Assembly: GCF_024701375.2 (NCBI RefSeq)
Contig: NZ_CP113910.1
Coordinates: 6,696,001-6,760,000, forward strand
DNA from: Streptomyces sp. KMM 9044
GTDB taxonomy: Bacteria; Actinomycetota; Actinomycetes; Streptomycetales; Streptomycetaceae
Length of the DNA stretch: 64,000 bases
Direction of reading: 5' to 3'
Shown here: positions 20,084-29,736 of the stretch, in pieces
Layout: each line of letters begins with the position of its first letter
Numbering within the stretch: the first letter of the stretch is position 1
Translations under genes and position numbers: made by a program
Notes under the pieces: model-generated
Database searches by the model: none
What the model was told of the DNA's origin: nothing
What the model saw: the letters and a program-made list of their open reading frames with translations, nothing else

Positions 20084-21545
20084 CAGGGCCCCGGCGAGTG
20101 CCTGGATCGTCCGGTTTGATCATGTGATGCCGTAGAGGGCGAGGGCGCGGGGGCGTTCGGTGTGGGCTCGTCGTCCGGCGGCGGTGTTGATGTAACCCGC
20201 GAGCTTGAGTGTGCTGCGGATCAGGTCGCGGAGGGCTGCGAGTACGGCGGGCGTGTTGTGGGTCCTGACCTGAGACTTGTCCTCGTTGAAGGTGACATCG
20301 CGGCACCAGTAAACGGTGTTTTCCACGGTCCAGTGCCCGCGAGCCCAGGACGCGATCTCGGCGGCGTTCGCTTCCTCGGCGGGCAGGTCGGTGATCGCGT
20401 AGACGGTCTCGCTGGACCACTTCTTCGCCCCTGTAGAGGCGGCGTCTGCGCTGGATGCGCAGGACCTGGGCCGCGTGCGGGAAGAGCAGGCCGTCGACGG
20501 TGACGACCTGCACGAGCCGCTGCTCGTGTCGGCCGTGGCCCCGGGCGTCGTCACGGTGGATCACGGGGATCTCCTTCCAGGGCAGGGCGTGGAGCTGACG
20601 GGCTTGTGCGCGTTGGTTGTTCTTGATGGTCAGCAGGTAGTGCGCGCCGCGTTCGTGCAGGTAGGTGGCGTGGTCGCGTGGGGCATGGAGTGCATCGGCG
20701 GTGACGATCGTCCCCGCGAGATCTGCGTCGTCGATTCCGTCGAGGAGAGGGGCGAACTCGGGGATTTCGTTGGTCTTCGCGCCGATCTCGCGGGAGGCGA
20801 GCGTGACGCCGTCGCCGTGGCGGACGGCGGACAGGACGAAGACCCGGCTGCCGTCCGGGCGGCGGGCGCCGCGCAGGCACTTGCCGTCCACCGCGATCGC
20901 CCGCCGCCGGATGCGTACCGGATCGGCGTGGGCGGCTGTCCGGTGGGCCCGGCGCTGTTCACGCTCGGTGCCGCCGTCGGGCATGACCGGTTCCGGCCGG
21001 CGGGGCCGTGGGGACAGCAAGGGCCGAAGGTAGCCATAGGCCGCCGCGCTGATCTCGCCGGGATCCAGGCGTCCCAGGACGCTGCGCAGAGTCTTCTCGC
21101 TCGGCACCCGGTAGCGGCCGAGGAGCGGATGGTAGGGCAGGCCGAAGGCAGCCAGTTCCTCCGGCGTCGCGCGTCGGCACCACTTCGCCGCCGCGGTGAT
21201 CGAGTCGTGTCCGGACGGGGTCATAGCGCAGACCATCAGGGCCAGCAGCGAGGAGAGCCGGTAGCGCACCCCGCGCGCCCCTCTCGGATCGGTGACCGAC
21301 TCGAACTCGACGATCAGGTCACGGACTTGGTCCTTGGCGGCTCCCTCGCCGAGGGCTTCCAGGCGGGGCACCGCGCAAGCGGGGGCAGCGACAGGGGATG
21401 ATGGAGGAACGAACACGGCACCTTCGTGGATCTTGAAGCGGAGAGAACTCCATGATCCACAGGTGCCGTGTTCACCTGCTTCCCGGGCCCACCCTCCAGA
21501 TCAACACCCCAGAACAGGATGTTCCCGACACTCGCCGGGGCCCTG
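20084..21545 (-). mobile_element. ISAs1-type element C
   Basis: 1462 bp. Terminal repeats CAGGGCCCCGGCGAGTG (left) and CACTCGCCGGGGCCCTG (right). Target duplication CCTGCGCCCC at 20074-20083 and 21546-21555. Confidence 0.93.
20120..21416 (-). pseudogene. ISAs1-family transposase (element C), frameshifted
   Basis: Starts at GTG 21416 and reads normally through RRRAIAVDGKCLRGARRPDG, IVTADALHAPRDHATYLHE and VLRIQRRRRLY. The frame then changes near 20432 and continues in another frame as TGAKKWSSETVYAITDLPAE, HWTVENTVYWCRDVTFNED and a normal C-terminus ALYGIT. Restoring two bases in the CTCTACAGG context repairs the protein. Element C probably cannot move by itself. Confidence 0.88.
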
Positions 21546-22708
21546 CCTGCGCCCCTACCTCGAGTCGGTGCCCGATCCGCGTTCACGCCGGGGCCGCTGG
21601 TACTCACTGGTATCGGTCCTGCTCGTGTGTGCCTGCGCGGCCGTGTCCGGCGCGAAGAGCCTGGAGGAGATCGCCGAGTTCGCCGAGCGGGCCACGAACA
21701 CCCTGCTGGCAACCCTCGGGATCCGCCGTCACCCGCTCGGCTGGCGGCGCGGCCCGAAACCGGTCACCATCGGACGCGTCCTCATGGCGCTCGACGGCGA
21801 CGCCTTGGACCAGGCTGTGGGCGCCTACCTCGCTGACCAGCACCGCAAGTCCGCGTGCGTGGATACGCCGACTGTCCGACGGCGGCGGGTCATCGCCGTG
21901 GACGGCAAGGCGCCGAGGGGCTCGGTCCGCCTCGATGCGCCGCGCCGGCACCTGCTCTCGGCGGTCACGCACCACCCCGTCGCCACACTCGCACAGGTCG
22001 AGGTCGGTGCGAAGACCAACGAGACGCGGCATTTCAAGCCCCTGCTGGCACCGCTCCACCTCGCTGACGCCGTGGTCACCTTCGATGCACTGCACTCGGT
22101 GAAGGCCAACATCACCTGGCTGGTCGAGACGAAGAAGGCTCACTGCATCGCGGTCATCAAGACCAACCAGCCCACCGCGTACGCCCAGCTCGCCGCCCTG
22201 CCCCGGGCATCGATCAGCGTCCAGCACACCGCCTCCCGCGCCGCCCACGGACGGCGCGAGTCCCGCTCGATCAAGACCTGTTCCATCGCCGACAGCCTCG
22301 GCGGGATCGCCTTCCCGCACGCCCGCCTTGCCATCCGCGTCCACCGCCGCCGCAAGCCCACCGACAAGCCCGAGAGCCGCGAGAGCGTGTACGCCGTCAC
22401 CAGCCTGGATATCCACCAGACCAGCCCCGCCGACCTCGCCGCCGCCATTCGCGGGCACTGGGGAATCGAGAATTCCTCCCACTACATCCGAGATGTCACC
22501 TTCGCCGAGGACGCCTCGACCGTCCACGCCGGCAACGCGCCCCGCGCCATGGCCACCTTCCGCAACCTCGCCATCGGCACCCTGAAGCTCCTCGGAGCCG
22601 ACAACATCGCCAAGACCACCCGCGCCATCCGCCACGAACCCGAACGAGCACTCGCCATCCTGGGCATTACCAACAACCCCGGCACTCACGGAACTTGATC
22701 AAGCCCTG

Positions 22709-22837
22709 GCCCTTCTTGTCGAGTGTCTCGTACTCGGCGAGGATCCTCGCCTTGTACTCCGCGGAATACCGGCGCGGACCGGCTGAACGGGGCTCTACCT
22801 GCGGATCAGGGGTCCCGTGGTCGTTGATGCTGGCCAC
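22709..22837 (-). pseudogene. IS3-family OrfA, N-terminal part
   Basis: Minus-strand frame from GTG 22837 (AAGGAG 11 bases upstream): VASINDHGTPDPQVEPRSAG then PRRYSAEYKARILAEYETLD and KKG, where it meets the composite element. Its continuation is at 14699 and below. This small piece is the evidence that everything from 14700 to 22708 is an insertion. Confidence 0.85.
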
Positions 22838-22993
22838 TTGGGCACTACTCCTTCTCCACCCTCAACCTCGTGTATTCAGCTACGAGGGCCGTCCGTCAGT
22901 GATGTGACGCCCTGATAGCGGAAGGGTGCCCCTGACCTGCGATGATCTGAACTTCCTAGATCAAGAACGTCGCAGAGTGGGGGCACCCAACAG

Positions 22994-24453
22994 GTGCAGG
23001 CTACCGAATGGGATCGTCGGCTCGTTGTGCGGGCCGACGGCAAGAACCTGGTCGGGCATGCGGGCGTGGTGCTGCTGCACCGGATCGCGGACCGGGTCGG
23101 GCTGACCCGCGCCCTGGCCGCCGCGCTGCCCCGCGGCGTCGGGCCGGGGTGGCGGGATCGCGGGATGGCCCTGGTCCAGCTGGCCTGCGCGATCGTCCTC
23201 GGCGCGAGGAATGTCCTGCAGGCCGAGCAACTGCAGCAGCACTGGAGGCCGTTCTTCCCCCGTCCGGTCTCGGACAGCACCCTGTGGCGCACGCTGGAAG
23301 CCATCGACGGCCCTGTCGGAGCCCGGGTGGAGCGCGTGCGCGCCGTGATACGGCGTGGGGTGTGGACGCTGCTCGCCCTGCGGCCCGGTGGGTTCCCGTG
23401 GATCTCGGTATGCGGGCGCACGCTCACCAACTGGTACGTCCTGGATCTCGATGCCACCTTGGTGACCTGCACCAGCAAGAAGGACGGCGCGGCCGGCACG
23501 TTCAAGGGCGGCTACGGACATCACCCGCTGGGCGCCTGGCTGGCCAATACCCGCGAGTGCGTGACCATGCTGCTACGGCCGGGCAACGCGGCGTCCAACG
23601 ACGTCGCCGACCACAAGACGGTGCTGGCCGCCGCGCTGCGGCAACTCCGCTGCCGCTGTGGTCGAAGCTGCTGGTGAGGATCGACGGCGCGGCCTTCAGC
23701 CACGGCCTCCTTGAGCATCTGCAGGCGCTGACCACCAGCCGCCGCCGAGTGCGCTGGGTGACCGGCTGGGCCATCAATACCGCCGACGAGGCCGCGATCG
23801 CACTGCTGCCCGCGGACGTGTGGAACGACGCGCTGCGGCAGGACGGCGAGGTCCACGAGATCAAGGGCCCGGACGGACAGAAGGTCACCTACCAGGTCGC
23901 CGAGCTGACCGGGGTGCGCGACCTGAGCGGCTGGCCCGAGGGGATGCGGCTGATCGTGCGCCGGGTCAAGCCCTCGCGCCGCGATCTGAAGAAGCTGACC
24001 GCGTTCGAGCAGCGCACCGGCTGGCGTTACCAGATCGTCGCCACGAACATCCCCGCCCACCAGGGGCTTTCCGGGGTGTCCGGCTCCGGGCAGGTGTGGT
24101 TCGTCGATGCTCTCTACCGTGATCATGCCGAGGTCGAGGATCGTGTCAAGGCGATCAAGCGGATCGGCCTCGGGCTGCTGCCCTCGAAGTCCTGGCAGCT
24201 GAACGCCGCCTGGGTGCTGGCTGCCACTATCGCCGCGGACCTCGACGCATGGACCAGGCTCCTTCTCCTGCATGACGAGCCCGAACTCGCCGCCGCCGAA
24301 CCGGAGACGATCCGCAGGAGGCTCTACCACCTGCCCGCCCGGCTCACCGCCCACGCACGCAGACGCACCCTCCACCTCGACCGCACCTGGCCCTGGGCGC
24401 CGGCGTTCGCCACCGCCTGGCAGCGGGCCACCCAGCTTCCGGCCCACACCTGA
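22994..24453 (+). pseudogene. IS1380-family transposase, frameshifted
   Basis: Starts at GTG 22994. The first frame carries ADGKNLVGHAGVVLLHRIAD, WYVLDLDATLVTCTSKKDGA and GYGHHPLGAWLANTREC. Near 23646-23652 the frame shifts; the second frame continues LPLWSKLLVRIDGAAFSHGL and later YQIVATNIPAHQGLSG, AEVEDRVKAIKRIGLGLLPS, and ends with a normal C-terminus. One missing C in the CTCCGCTGCC context explains it. Element ends were not resolved. Confidence 0.87.
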
Positions 24454-24813
24454 CGGTCGGCCCCGCCCCGACGACAGCGGAGAGGAGAGGACCCGCAGCA
24501 CCCTCGGGCCCGTGGAACCCGACGCCCCGCAGCGTCACGCGACGGCCCGTCCTCGAACGGCAGGGGACATTACGGGCAAACCGCCGAACCGACCGACGTC
24601 ACACCGCAAGTGAAGAATCGAGGTCAATACATCGAATCATCCAGTATGCCTGACCCGCCCAAGAATGACAGAGAGGGGTCAACTTCTTCTGGGCAGTTGG
24701 CCAGAAAGCGCTTGGTCAAGATCATCTCATTCACCATACGATCACGGTGCGAACAATCGTTCGCCACTGGCGACTGGACTTATGTCCTCGGTGTAACCCG
24801 ACGTGAAGGATTC
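24454..24813. other. Intergenic region before the secreted-peptide gene
   Basis: 360 bases: the tail of the IS1380-type element, then from about 24600 a lower-GC stretch that should hold the promoter of the peptide gene. TTGGTC (24713) and CATACG (about 24736) are possible -35/-10 boxes. An in-frame extension of the peptide frame upstream to 24610 exists but lacks a signal-peptide logic and is not preferred. Confidence 0.45.
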
Positions 24814-25015
24814 ATGGTGCAGAGACTCACCGTCACCCGTGCTCTGGTAGGCAAGACCGTGGCAGCCCTCGCGCTCGCTGGGGCTGGTGCGCTGCTGGCG
24901 GCGCCGGGCGCCTCGGCGACCAACGGCAACACGGTCAACAACTGTTTCGGCGCGTACTACACCACCTCGTGGCACCAGTACTGTCACACCGGCGGTGCCG
25001 CTGCGATCGGGCAGT

Positions 25016-26024
25016 GAGCCCTTCCCAGTAATGGATCATGACGTTGCGTGATCGTTCAGATGGTGCGGTCGTATTCGAGTTGGAGCAGGACGAGGGCTGC
25101 TGCGGCGATCTTCGTGATACGGCTGGGGTCGAGGCTGACCCTGCGCAGGGCCTTGAAGGTCGTCTTGAGCAGGGAGTTGGCGCGCTCGCAGACGCCGTGG
25201 ATGCCGCGGATGACCTTGTTGTACGTCTGTTGCTCCTCGGTCAGCTCGCCTCCGGCGGGCTTCTTGAAGGGATGGCGGAAGCCGTCGCCGGCGTTCTCGT
25301 AGCCGAGGTCGACCAGGGTCGGCATGTCCAGTTCGGCCGCGATGCGGTTGAGTGCCTCGACCAGCCCGTGGTGGCGGGCGCAGGTGGTGTCGTGTTCCCG
25401 GCCCGGCCGTACGGGCGAGACCCAGATCGGCCAGCCGTCCGGGGTGGCGATGACCTGCACGTTCCCGCCATGGTGCTTGTGTTTTCCGGACCACCAGAGG
25501 TCTGCGCCGTTGGGGCCCGGGGCGGCGACGCGGTCCGTGCGGATGACCGTACCGTCGAGGTTCAGATGCGTCAGCCCGGCTGCCTTCGCACGCTCCAGCG
25601 CGGTGGACAGGTCCGGTGCGCCGGCGGCCAGGACGGCCAGTCCCTCGTGGAGATAGCGGTATGCGGTGGAGACCGACAGGCCGTTGTCGCGGGCGAGTTG
25701 GGCCAGCCGGGTGCCGTCGAGGAACCAACGCAGCACGAGCACGGCCTGCTTGAAGCAGCCCAGCGCGCGTCGCCCCTTGCGGGTCCTGGCCACGATTCGG
25801 TGGTCGCGCAGGAGACCGGCCAGGTGCTCGGCGGTGGACCGCCTCACATCGAGCACGGCGGTGTATGTGACACTGGTCGGCACGTGAGGCCCCTCGGTCG
25901 GATCTTTCTGTCGCAAGATGTTCCTACCAGGGGCCTTACGCCTGCCCGGACTTGGGGGATACCGCGGACCGCGCGACGCGCCTCCCGCTCACGGACGGTG
26001 GCCGACGGTTACTGGGAACAGCTC
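25016..26024 (-). mobile_element. IS5-family (ISL2-type) element, second copy
   Basis: 1009 bp. Ends GAGCCCTTCCCAGTAA and TTACTGGGAACAGCTC. Target duplication AGT at 25013-25015 and 26025-26027. Same family as the copies at 996 and 44101. Confidence 0.93.
25056..25883 (-). CDS. IS5-family transposase (second copy)
   Basis: 275 residues, intact, closely similar to the protein at 1137-1964 with scattered substitutions. DDE residues lie in HLNLDGTVIRTDR, LVDLGYENAGDG and GVCERANSLLK. GTG 25883 start follows GAGGGGCCTCAC as in the first copy. Confidence 0.92.
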   Translation of the reverse strand: MPTSVTYTAVLDVRRSTAEHLAGLLRDHRIVARTRKGRRALGCFKQAVLVLRWFLDGTRLAQLARDNGLSVSTAYRYLHEGLAVLAAGAPDLSTALERAKAAGLTHLNLDGTVIRTDRVAAPGPNGADLWWSGKHKHHGGNVQVIATPDGWPIWVSPVRPGREHDTTCARHHGLVEALNRIAAELDMPTLVDLGYENAGDGFRHPFKKPAGGELTEEQQTYNKVIRGIHGVCERANSLLKTTFKALRRVSLDPSRITKIAAAALVLLQLEYDRTI

Positions 26025-26175
26025 AGTACATATCCAAGGCCGACTGTGACCTTTCGGGCGATAAAAGCATCAACGTGTGGCGACACAAGGGGGACCGTTC
26101 GAAGGCTCCCGGTGAAGACTGCCTCTTTAAGGTGGAATACGTCGAGACCGTCTTCAAGTAGTCCATCGTGATGTG

Positions 26176-26210
26176 ATGTGGGGCCCGGCGTGCTGCGCCG
26201 GGCCCCACAT
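26176..26210 (+). terminator. Strong hairpin between peptide gene and ABC genes
   Basis: Perfect 15-bp stem ATGTGGGGCCCGGCG / CGCCGGGCCCCACAT with a 5-nt loop, 14 bases after the peptide stop codon. It can end the short peptide transcript or allow limited read-through into the ABC genes, which would give far more peptide mRNA than transporter mRNA. Confidence 0.85.
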
Positions 26211-26242
26211 GACAAGGAAGGGAATCGGTCATCACAGTCCGT

Positions 26243-26977
26243 GTGAGAGGTCTGCGGCAGGGGTACGGTCGCAGGGTTGTGGTCAAAAATATGGACCTCG
26301 ACATCGGTCGAGGTGTGACGGGGCTGCTCGGCCCCAACGGTGCCGGGAAGTCCACACTGTTGCGGACTCTCGCGACTGCTGCGCCACCTCAGGCGGGAAC
26401 ACTCGAGGTGAATGGCGTTTCAGTGGATGGTGAGCGCAGCGCGCGAGCGGCACGGTCAGGCATCGGCTACCTGCCGCAGGGCTTCGGCTTCGACCCGGGG
26501 ATGCGCCTGCTGGATTTCGTCGTTTACGGCGCCTGGGTGCGCGGCATACGCAAGGAGACGCTGCGCTCCAAGGCTGTGGAAGCACTGCAGAAGGTGGACC
26601 TGGCAGAAGCGCATCGAATGCGCATGAAGCAGCTCTCGGGCGGGCAGCGGCAGCGCGCCGGCATTGCATGGGCAATCGTTGGGGAACCCGCTCTTGTCAT
26701 CCTCGATGAGCCGACGGTCGGTCTCGACCCACGGCAGCGGCTTCACTTCCGCAAGATCCTCAGAGGATTGTCGGACGCCGCGGTCATCCTCAGCACCCAC
26801 CTGATCGATGACGTGGATGCTGTGTGCGACCGGGTGCTGGTCCTCCAGAGTGGTGAGCTCCGGTATGACGGGAAGACCGCCGACCTCGTCCAACTTGCGT
26901 CCGACGGCATGCCGGGGGACACGCCGCTCGAGCGTGCCTACATGTCCCTGCTGCCGAAGGAGGACCGGGACCTGTGA
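26243..26977 (+). CDS. ABC transporter ATP-binding protein
   Basis: 244 residues, cytoplasmic ATPase of an ABC system. Walker A GPNGAGKST (30-38), Q-loop YLPQGFGFDP, signature LSGGQRQR, Walker B LVILDEP, switch His in ILSTHLIDD. The fold is of the ABC-2 exporter/antibiotic-resistance type. GTG 26243 is the first start codon in frame; the likely AAGGAAGGG ribosome site lies 20 bases away, so the true start may be a few codons upstream at a rare codon. The stop overlaps the next start by 4 bases (GTGA). Confidence 0.9.
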   Translation: MRGLRQGYGRRVVVKNMDLDIGRGVTGLLGPNGAGKSTLLRTLATAAPPQAGTLEVNGVSVDGERSARAARSGIGYLPQGFGFDPGMRLLDFVVYGAWVRGIRKETLRSKAVEALQKVDLAEAHRMRMKQLSGGQRQRAGIAWAIVGEPALVILDEPTVGLDPRQRLHFRKILRGLSDAAVILSTHLIDDVDAVCDRVLVLQSGELRYDGKTADLVQLASDGMPGDTPLERAYMSLLPKEDRDL

Positions 26978-28239
26978 GCATGCTTCTTCTGCACCTGCGG
27001 AGCTCCGTACTGCGCTGGTGGATTCTTCCGCTACTGCTTCTGGACCTGGCAGTGCTGTTCCTGAGGACGGATTACTGGATCGGGGTATGGCCCGAGACCG
27101 GCGCAGCGGCCCAGATGCCGGCGTACTTCCTGTCCCTTGCGGCGACCAGCGCCGCAGCCTGGATATCCGGCGCTCGCGCCCGTCGGAACCTGGATGAGCA
27201 GCTGTCCGTGTCTCACATCAATCCGCTGCGGATCGAAGCGTGGCAACTGGTCTCCGTGCTGGTGATCGTCTTCGTCCCTTACCTGGTAGGAGCAGCTGCT
27301 GCAGCTGCCGTGACCCTTCCACAAGGCGCTCCAGGCATCGGGCAGTTCTTCGCCTACGTCGCGCTGGGTGCTGCAGGGCTCATCCTGTCCATCGGTTGGG
27401 GATGGATGCTGGGGAGGATTCTGTCCGGGCGGTTTGCCGCATTGGTGGCGCTGCTGAGTTGGTTGATCGCGGGGTTCGCCCTTGGGGATACGACTGGCCT
27501 TCTGGAAGTCAGCGGCCCACCGACCAAGGAAGTCTCCGTATATGTGGTAGCTCTGCGATGCATCTTGGCCATGGTGTTCTGCGCGTGTCTGCTAGCACTT
27601 CCCTCTCGTGTCACTCGAGCCACTATGCGTCGGCCCCTTCCCCTGGCTGTGGTATCGGTGGTGACACTGGGCATGGTCACAATGTTGCTGGGCGCGCAGC
27701 CCGTCAGCGAGCGAGCCGTACCCCGGTCCGCGCCGTGCATCCAGGGCAAGGTGCAAGTCTGCTACTGGCCAGAGCACGAAAAGTACGTACCGCTCATGGA
27801 GAAGATCGCAACCCGGGCCGAGACTCTGCCCGCCACCTTCGTTCTCCCCAAGCGCCTGAACGAATACGGTCTCGAACGACACGATGTCAGGGTGAACGGC
27901 GTGCTCCACCGGCAAGTCGGTGGCGACTTCACCATCGCTGAGGGCAGCATCTGGTCACTTGCCTTCGACTTCTCCATCGCAATCTCTAGCGAAACACTCA
28001 AGGAGTGCAACTGGGATCGGGCACGAGCAGCGCAAGACGACCGCAAGATTACTTCCGTCGAGCACTGGTTGGAGGTGTGGCTGGCAGGCGGCGGCAGCCC
28101 CAACTATCAACTCGAGGGCAACGCCCCTATTGCTAAGGCGCGAGCCGTTGGTGCGCGGATAGCAGAAACCAAGTCGGAGAAGGAACAGTTCGCCTGGGCC
28201 TCGGAAGAGTTGGACGAGTTTCGTGCAAACTACTGCTGA
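26974..28239 (+). CDS. ABC transporter membrane protein with extracytoplasmic domain
   Basis: 421 residues. The first about 250 residues contain roughly six hydrophobic segments (WWILPLLLLDLAVLFL, YVALGAAGLILSIGWGWMLG, FAALVALLSWLIAGFALG, LPLAVVSVVTLGMVTMLLG). The last 165 residues after ERAVPRSAPCIQGKVQVCYW are soluble and probably extracytoplasmic, with cysteines in CIQGKVQVC, KECNW and at the C-terminus. Start GTG 26974 is coupled to the ATPase. It is the likely permease half; the exposed domain could bind the peptide encoded upstream. No named family is assigned. Confidence 0.75.
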   Translation: MSMLLLHLRSSVLRWWILPLLLLDLAVLFLRTDYWIGVWPETGAAAQMPAYFLSLAATSAAAWISGARARRNLDEQLSVSHINPLRIEAWQLVSVLVIVFVPYLVGAAAAAAVTLPQGAPGIGQFFAYVALGAAGLILSIGWGWMLGRILSGRFAALVALLSWLIAGFALGDTTGLLEVSGPPTKEVSVYVVALRCILAMVFCACLLALPSRVTRATMRRPLPLAVVSVVTLGMVTMLLGAQPVSERAVPRSAPCIQGKVQVCYWPEHEKYVPLMEKIATRAETLPATFVLPKRLNEYGLERHDVRVNGVLHRQVGGDFTIAEGSIWSLAFDFSIAISSETLKECNWDRARAAQDDRKITSVEHWLEVWLAGGGSPNYQLEGNAPIAKARAVGARIAETKSEKEQFAWASEELDEFRANYC

Positions 28240-28891
28240 CCCTGGGCCCAAAGAGTCGGCGGTGAGCGGGGGCATCACCTCGTACCTTCGTCTGCGACGA
28301 GTCCTTGCAATTGTTCTGGCTGCCATTGTGGTGGGGCTGGTCGCGGCCAGTCTCGGAGAGTGGGCTGCTCCCGTGCCCACTGCCAGTGGGACTGCTGCGA
28401 CGCAGCCCCGTCTGTGGCGCTTTCTCGCTCTGGCCGCTGGCACGCTGCCCGTACTTATCCTGCACAGCCCTCTGTCAGCACTTGAGCAGATTCCACTAGC
28501 CCGATTCCATCGTGTGCAATGGGCGGCCCTCAGTGCGGTGGCTGCGGCATGCTGGACAGCATTCCTCCTGCTTGCCGCGCTGACCCTCCCCGTGGACACC
28601 GTGGCACTCATGGCCCGCGCGCTACCAGGGTGGGCCGGTCTCGCCCTGCTTGCCGGGCGAATCAGCAGTTGGCGGACCGCCTGGATCGGACCACTGGCCG
28701 TGCTGTGCCCACTGATCTACTGGGGTACCCCGGGACACCAGGACGACCACCCTTGGTGGGAATTTACTTCTCGCCCCATCGATGACGTGTCAGCACTAAC
28801 TGTGAGCCTTGCCATCGGCGCAGTCGGCCTGACCGCGCTGGCCGCCACGCCGTGGCGCACACGCCGGTTCATCTGGAACGCCAGGACGTAG
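28223..28891 (+). CDS. Membrane protein, third gene of the ABC locus
   Basis: 222 residues with about six hydrophobic segments (VLAIVLAAIVVGLVAASLG, LAALTLPVDTVALMARAL, LTVSLAIGAVGLTALAA). GTG 28223 lies 17 bases inside the preceding gene, so translation is probably coupled. No catalytic motif seen. Likely a second membrane subunit or immunity-type protein of the same system, by position only. Confidence 0.65.
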   Translation: MQTTADPGPKESAVSGGITSYLRLRRVLAIVLAAIVVGLVAASLGEWAAPVPTASGTAATQPRLWRFLALAAGTLPVLILHSPLSALEQIPLARFHRVQWAALSAVAAACWTAFLLLAALTLPVDTVALMARALPGWAGLALLAGRISSWRTAWIGPLAVLCPLIYWGTPGHQDDHPWWEFTSRPIDDVSALTVSLAIGAVGLTALAATPWRTRRFIWNART

Positions 28892-29141
28892 AGAGTGGTT
28901 TTATCGACGAAAATGAAGGGGCCGACGAACGCCGATTTAGATCACGTCACCGCACTACGCTCGCCCCGCGACTCCAGAGCGGGACCACAGACCACCGGCG
29001 ACGAGCGACGGTGCCACACACGTGACCCCCCTGCCGACCCGAACTAGTACTGCAACGGTATGTGACGGGACGGACACTGATCGCACAACGTTCTAATCTT
29101 TGTTCGAGGTGGCGAGAAGTTGCTACCAGAACGGGAAGATC

Positions 29142-29333
29142 ATGACGACTGCACCCCCGCTCACCGAGGACGACCCGTCGGTGGCGATGTGTTCCAGCGA
29201 CCAGGTAGGCCGATGCACGGTGTGCCATCGACGCACGCACCGGTACGGGCGCGGCGGGAACCCACTGTGCTCGTACTGCTTCACCGCACAGTCGGCCAAA
29301 TGGGGTTCTGCTGTGAAGCACACGCGACTGTAG
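29142..29333 (+). CDS. Small zinc-ribbon-like protein
   Basis: 63 residues with two CxxC pairs (GRCTVCHRR and PLCSYCFTA) about 20 residues apart, a minimal zinc-binding knuckle. ATG 29142 follows CGGGAAG. Basic C-terminus. Function unknown. The 250 bases upstream (28892-29141) hold no gene; ACTAGTACTGCAACGG near 29043 may be an old IS end. Confidence 0.6.
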   Translation: MTTAPPLTEDDPSVAMCSSDQVGRCTVCHRRTHRYGRGGNPLCSYCFTAQSAKWGSAVKHTRL

Positions 29334-29409
29334 GCGCTCTGTCTGTGGCTGGCGGGTCAGCCCTGCGGGTACTGTCCGCCGGGGCTGAGGGGCCGTTAGT
29401 CTCCCGGCC

Positions 29410-29736
29410 ATGACTGACTACGTGCAGGTCTCGACCGCTACGCCCGCCCGTGAGCAAGCCGTCAGCTTGGCCCAAGGGGCAGTCAAGGCGCGGCTCGCTG
29501 CGGGCTCGCAGATCATCGGCCCCGTCACGTCGGTGTTCTGGCACCTCGGAGAGTTCGGCGAAGGCGAGGAGTGGCGGCTGCTCCTCACGACGACCAGCGA
29601 GCGGTACCCGGAGTTGGAGCGGTACCTCCTCGACGCGCACCCGTGGGACAACCCTGAGCTGATCGCCACGCCGATCACGGGGGCGGCCCGCTGCCTGGAG
29701 TGGATCAAGGGCAGCGTGAGCCCCGCGTCGTCTTAG
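29410..29736 (+). CDS. cutA: CutA1-like protein
   Basis: 108 residues. The family pattern is visible: REQAVSLAQGAVKARLAAGS, GPVTSVFWHLGEFGEGEEWR, LLLTTTSERYPELERYLLD and HPWDNPELIATPITGAARC. CutA1 forms stable trimers and is linked to divalent-cation tolerance, though its biochemical role is unsettled. ATG 29410 has TAGTCT seven bases upstream, a leaderless arrangement. Its last 4 bases overlap the end of the convergent regulator gene. Confidence 0.85.
   Translation: MTDYVQVSTATPAREQAVSLAQGAVKARLAAGSQIIGPVTSVFWHLGEFGEGEEWRLLLTTTSERYPELERYLLDAHPWDNPELIATPITGAARCLEWIKGSVSPASS

Larger units (their letters stand above)
18514..22698 (+). pseudogene. ISAs1-family transposase (element A, copy 2), split in three
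   Basis: Piece 1: GTG 18514 to 18556 ([14 protein letters not shown]). Piece 2: 20030-20083 ([15 protein letters not shown]). Piece 3: 21546-22698 ([13 protein letters not shown] to the stop). Removing elements B and C with one 10-bp repeat each gives an uninterrupted frame identical to copy 1. The insertions are therefore recent relative to point-mutation decay. Confidence 0.92.
14700..22708. mobile_element. Composite transposon bounded by inverted ISAs1-type copies
   Basis: Copy 1 (14700-16068, minus) and copy 2 (18385-22708, plus, itself interrupted twice) face each other and both present the same 3'-side inverted repeat (CAGGGCTTGATCAAGTTCC) to the outside. A 7-bp direct repeat GCCCTTC flanks the whole unit inside IS3 orfA. 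The cargo proper is only about 0.6 kb once the IS1182 element is removed, and carries the gene at 16214-16633. Alternative: two separate insertions into duplicated IS3 DNA, which the restored orfA reading frame argues against. Confidence 0.8.
18385..22708 (+). mobile_element. ISAs1-type element A, copy 2, interrupted twice
   Basis: The 5' end (CAGGGCTCCGTCAAGTTCC) starts at 18385; the 3' end (GGAACTTGATCAAGCCCTG) ends at 22708. Elements B (18557-20029) and C (20084-21545) are inserted near the start of its transposase, each flanked by 10-bp direct repeats. The 44 bases between B and C are part of element A. Confidence 0.92.
24814..26161 (+). pseudogene. Small secreted cysteine-containing protein, split by an IS
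   Basis: ATG 24814 (GAAGGA 4-9 bases upstream) opens an N-terminal region with a positive n-region and a hydrophobic core ALVGKTVAALALAGAGALLA ending APGASA, a Sec signal peptide of about 35 residues. The mature part begins TNGNTVNNCFGAYYTTSWHQ and meets a TGA formed by the IS at 25015. Removing the IS (25016-26024) and one AGT gives GAAAIGQYISKADCDLSGDK and continues to TAG at 26161. The restored protein has 111 residues, about 76 mature, with four cysteines (two possible disulfides). I do not recognise a named family. Its position before an ABC locus suggests a secreted bioactive peptide or a partner of the transporter. Confidence 0.82.

Noticed and set aside
24814..26161. Assignment of the split secreted protein to the lactococcin 972 family
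   Set aside because: Size and ABC neighbours are suggestive, but the sequence pattern and the membrane proteins do not match what I know of that family, so no family is named.
29040..29060. ACTAGTACTGCAACGG as a definite IS terminus
   Set aside because: Only one end is seen and no matching inverted partner was found in the window.
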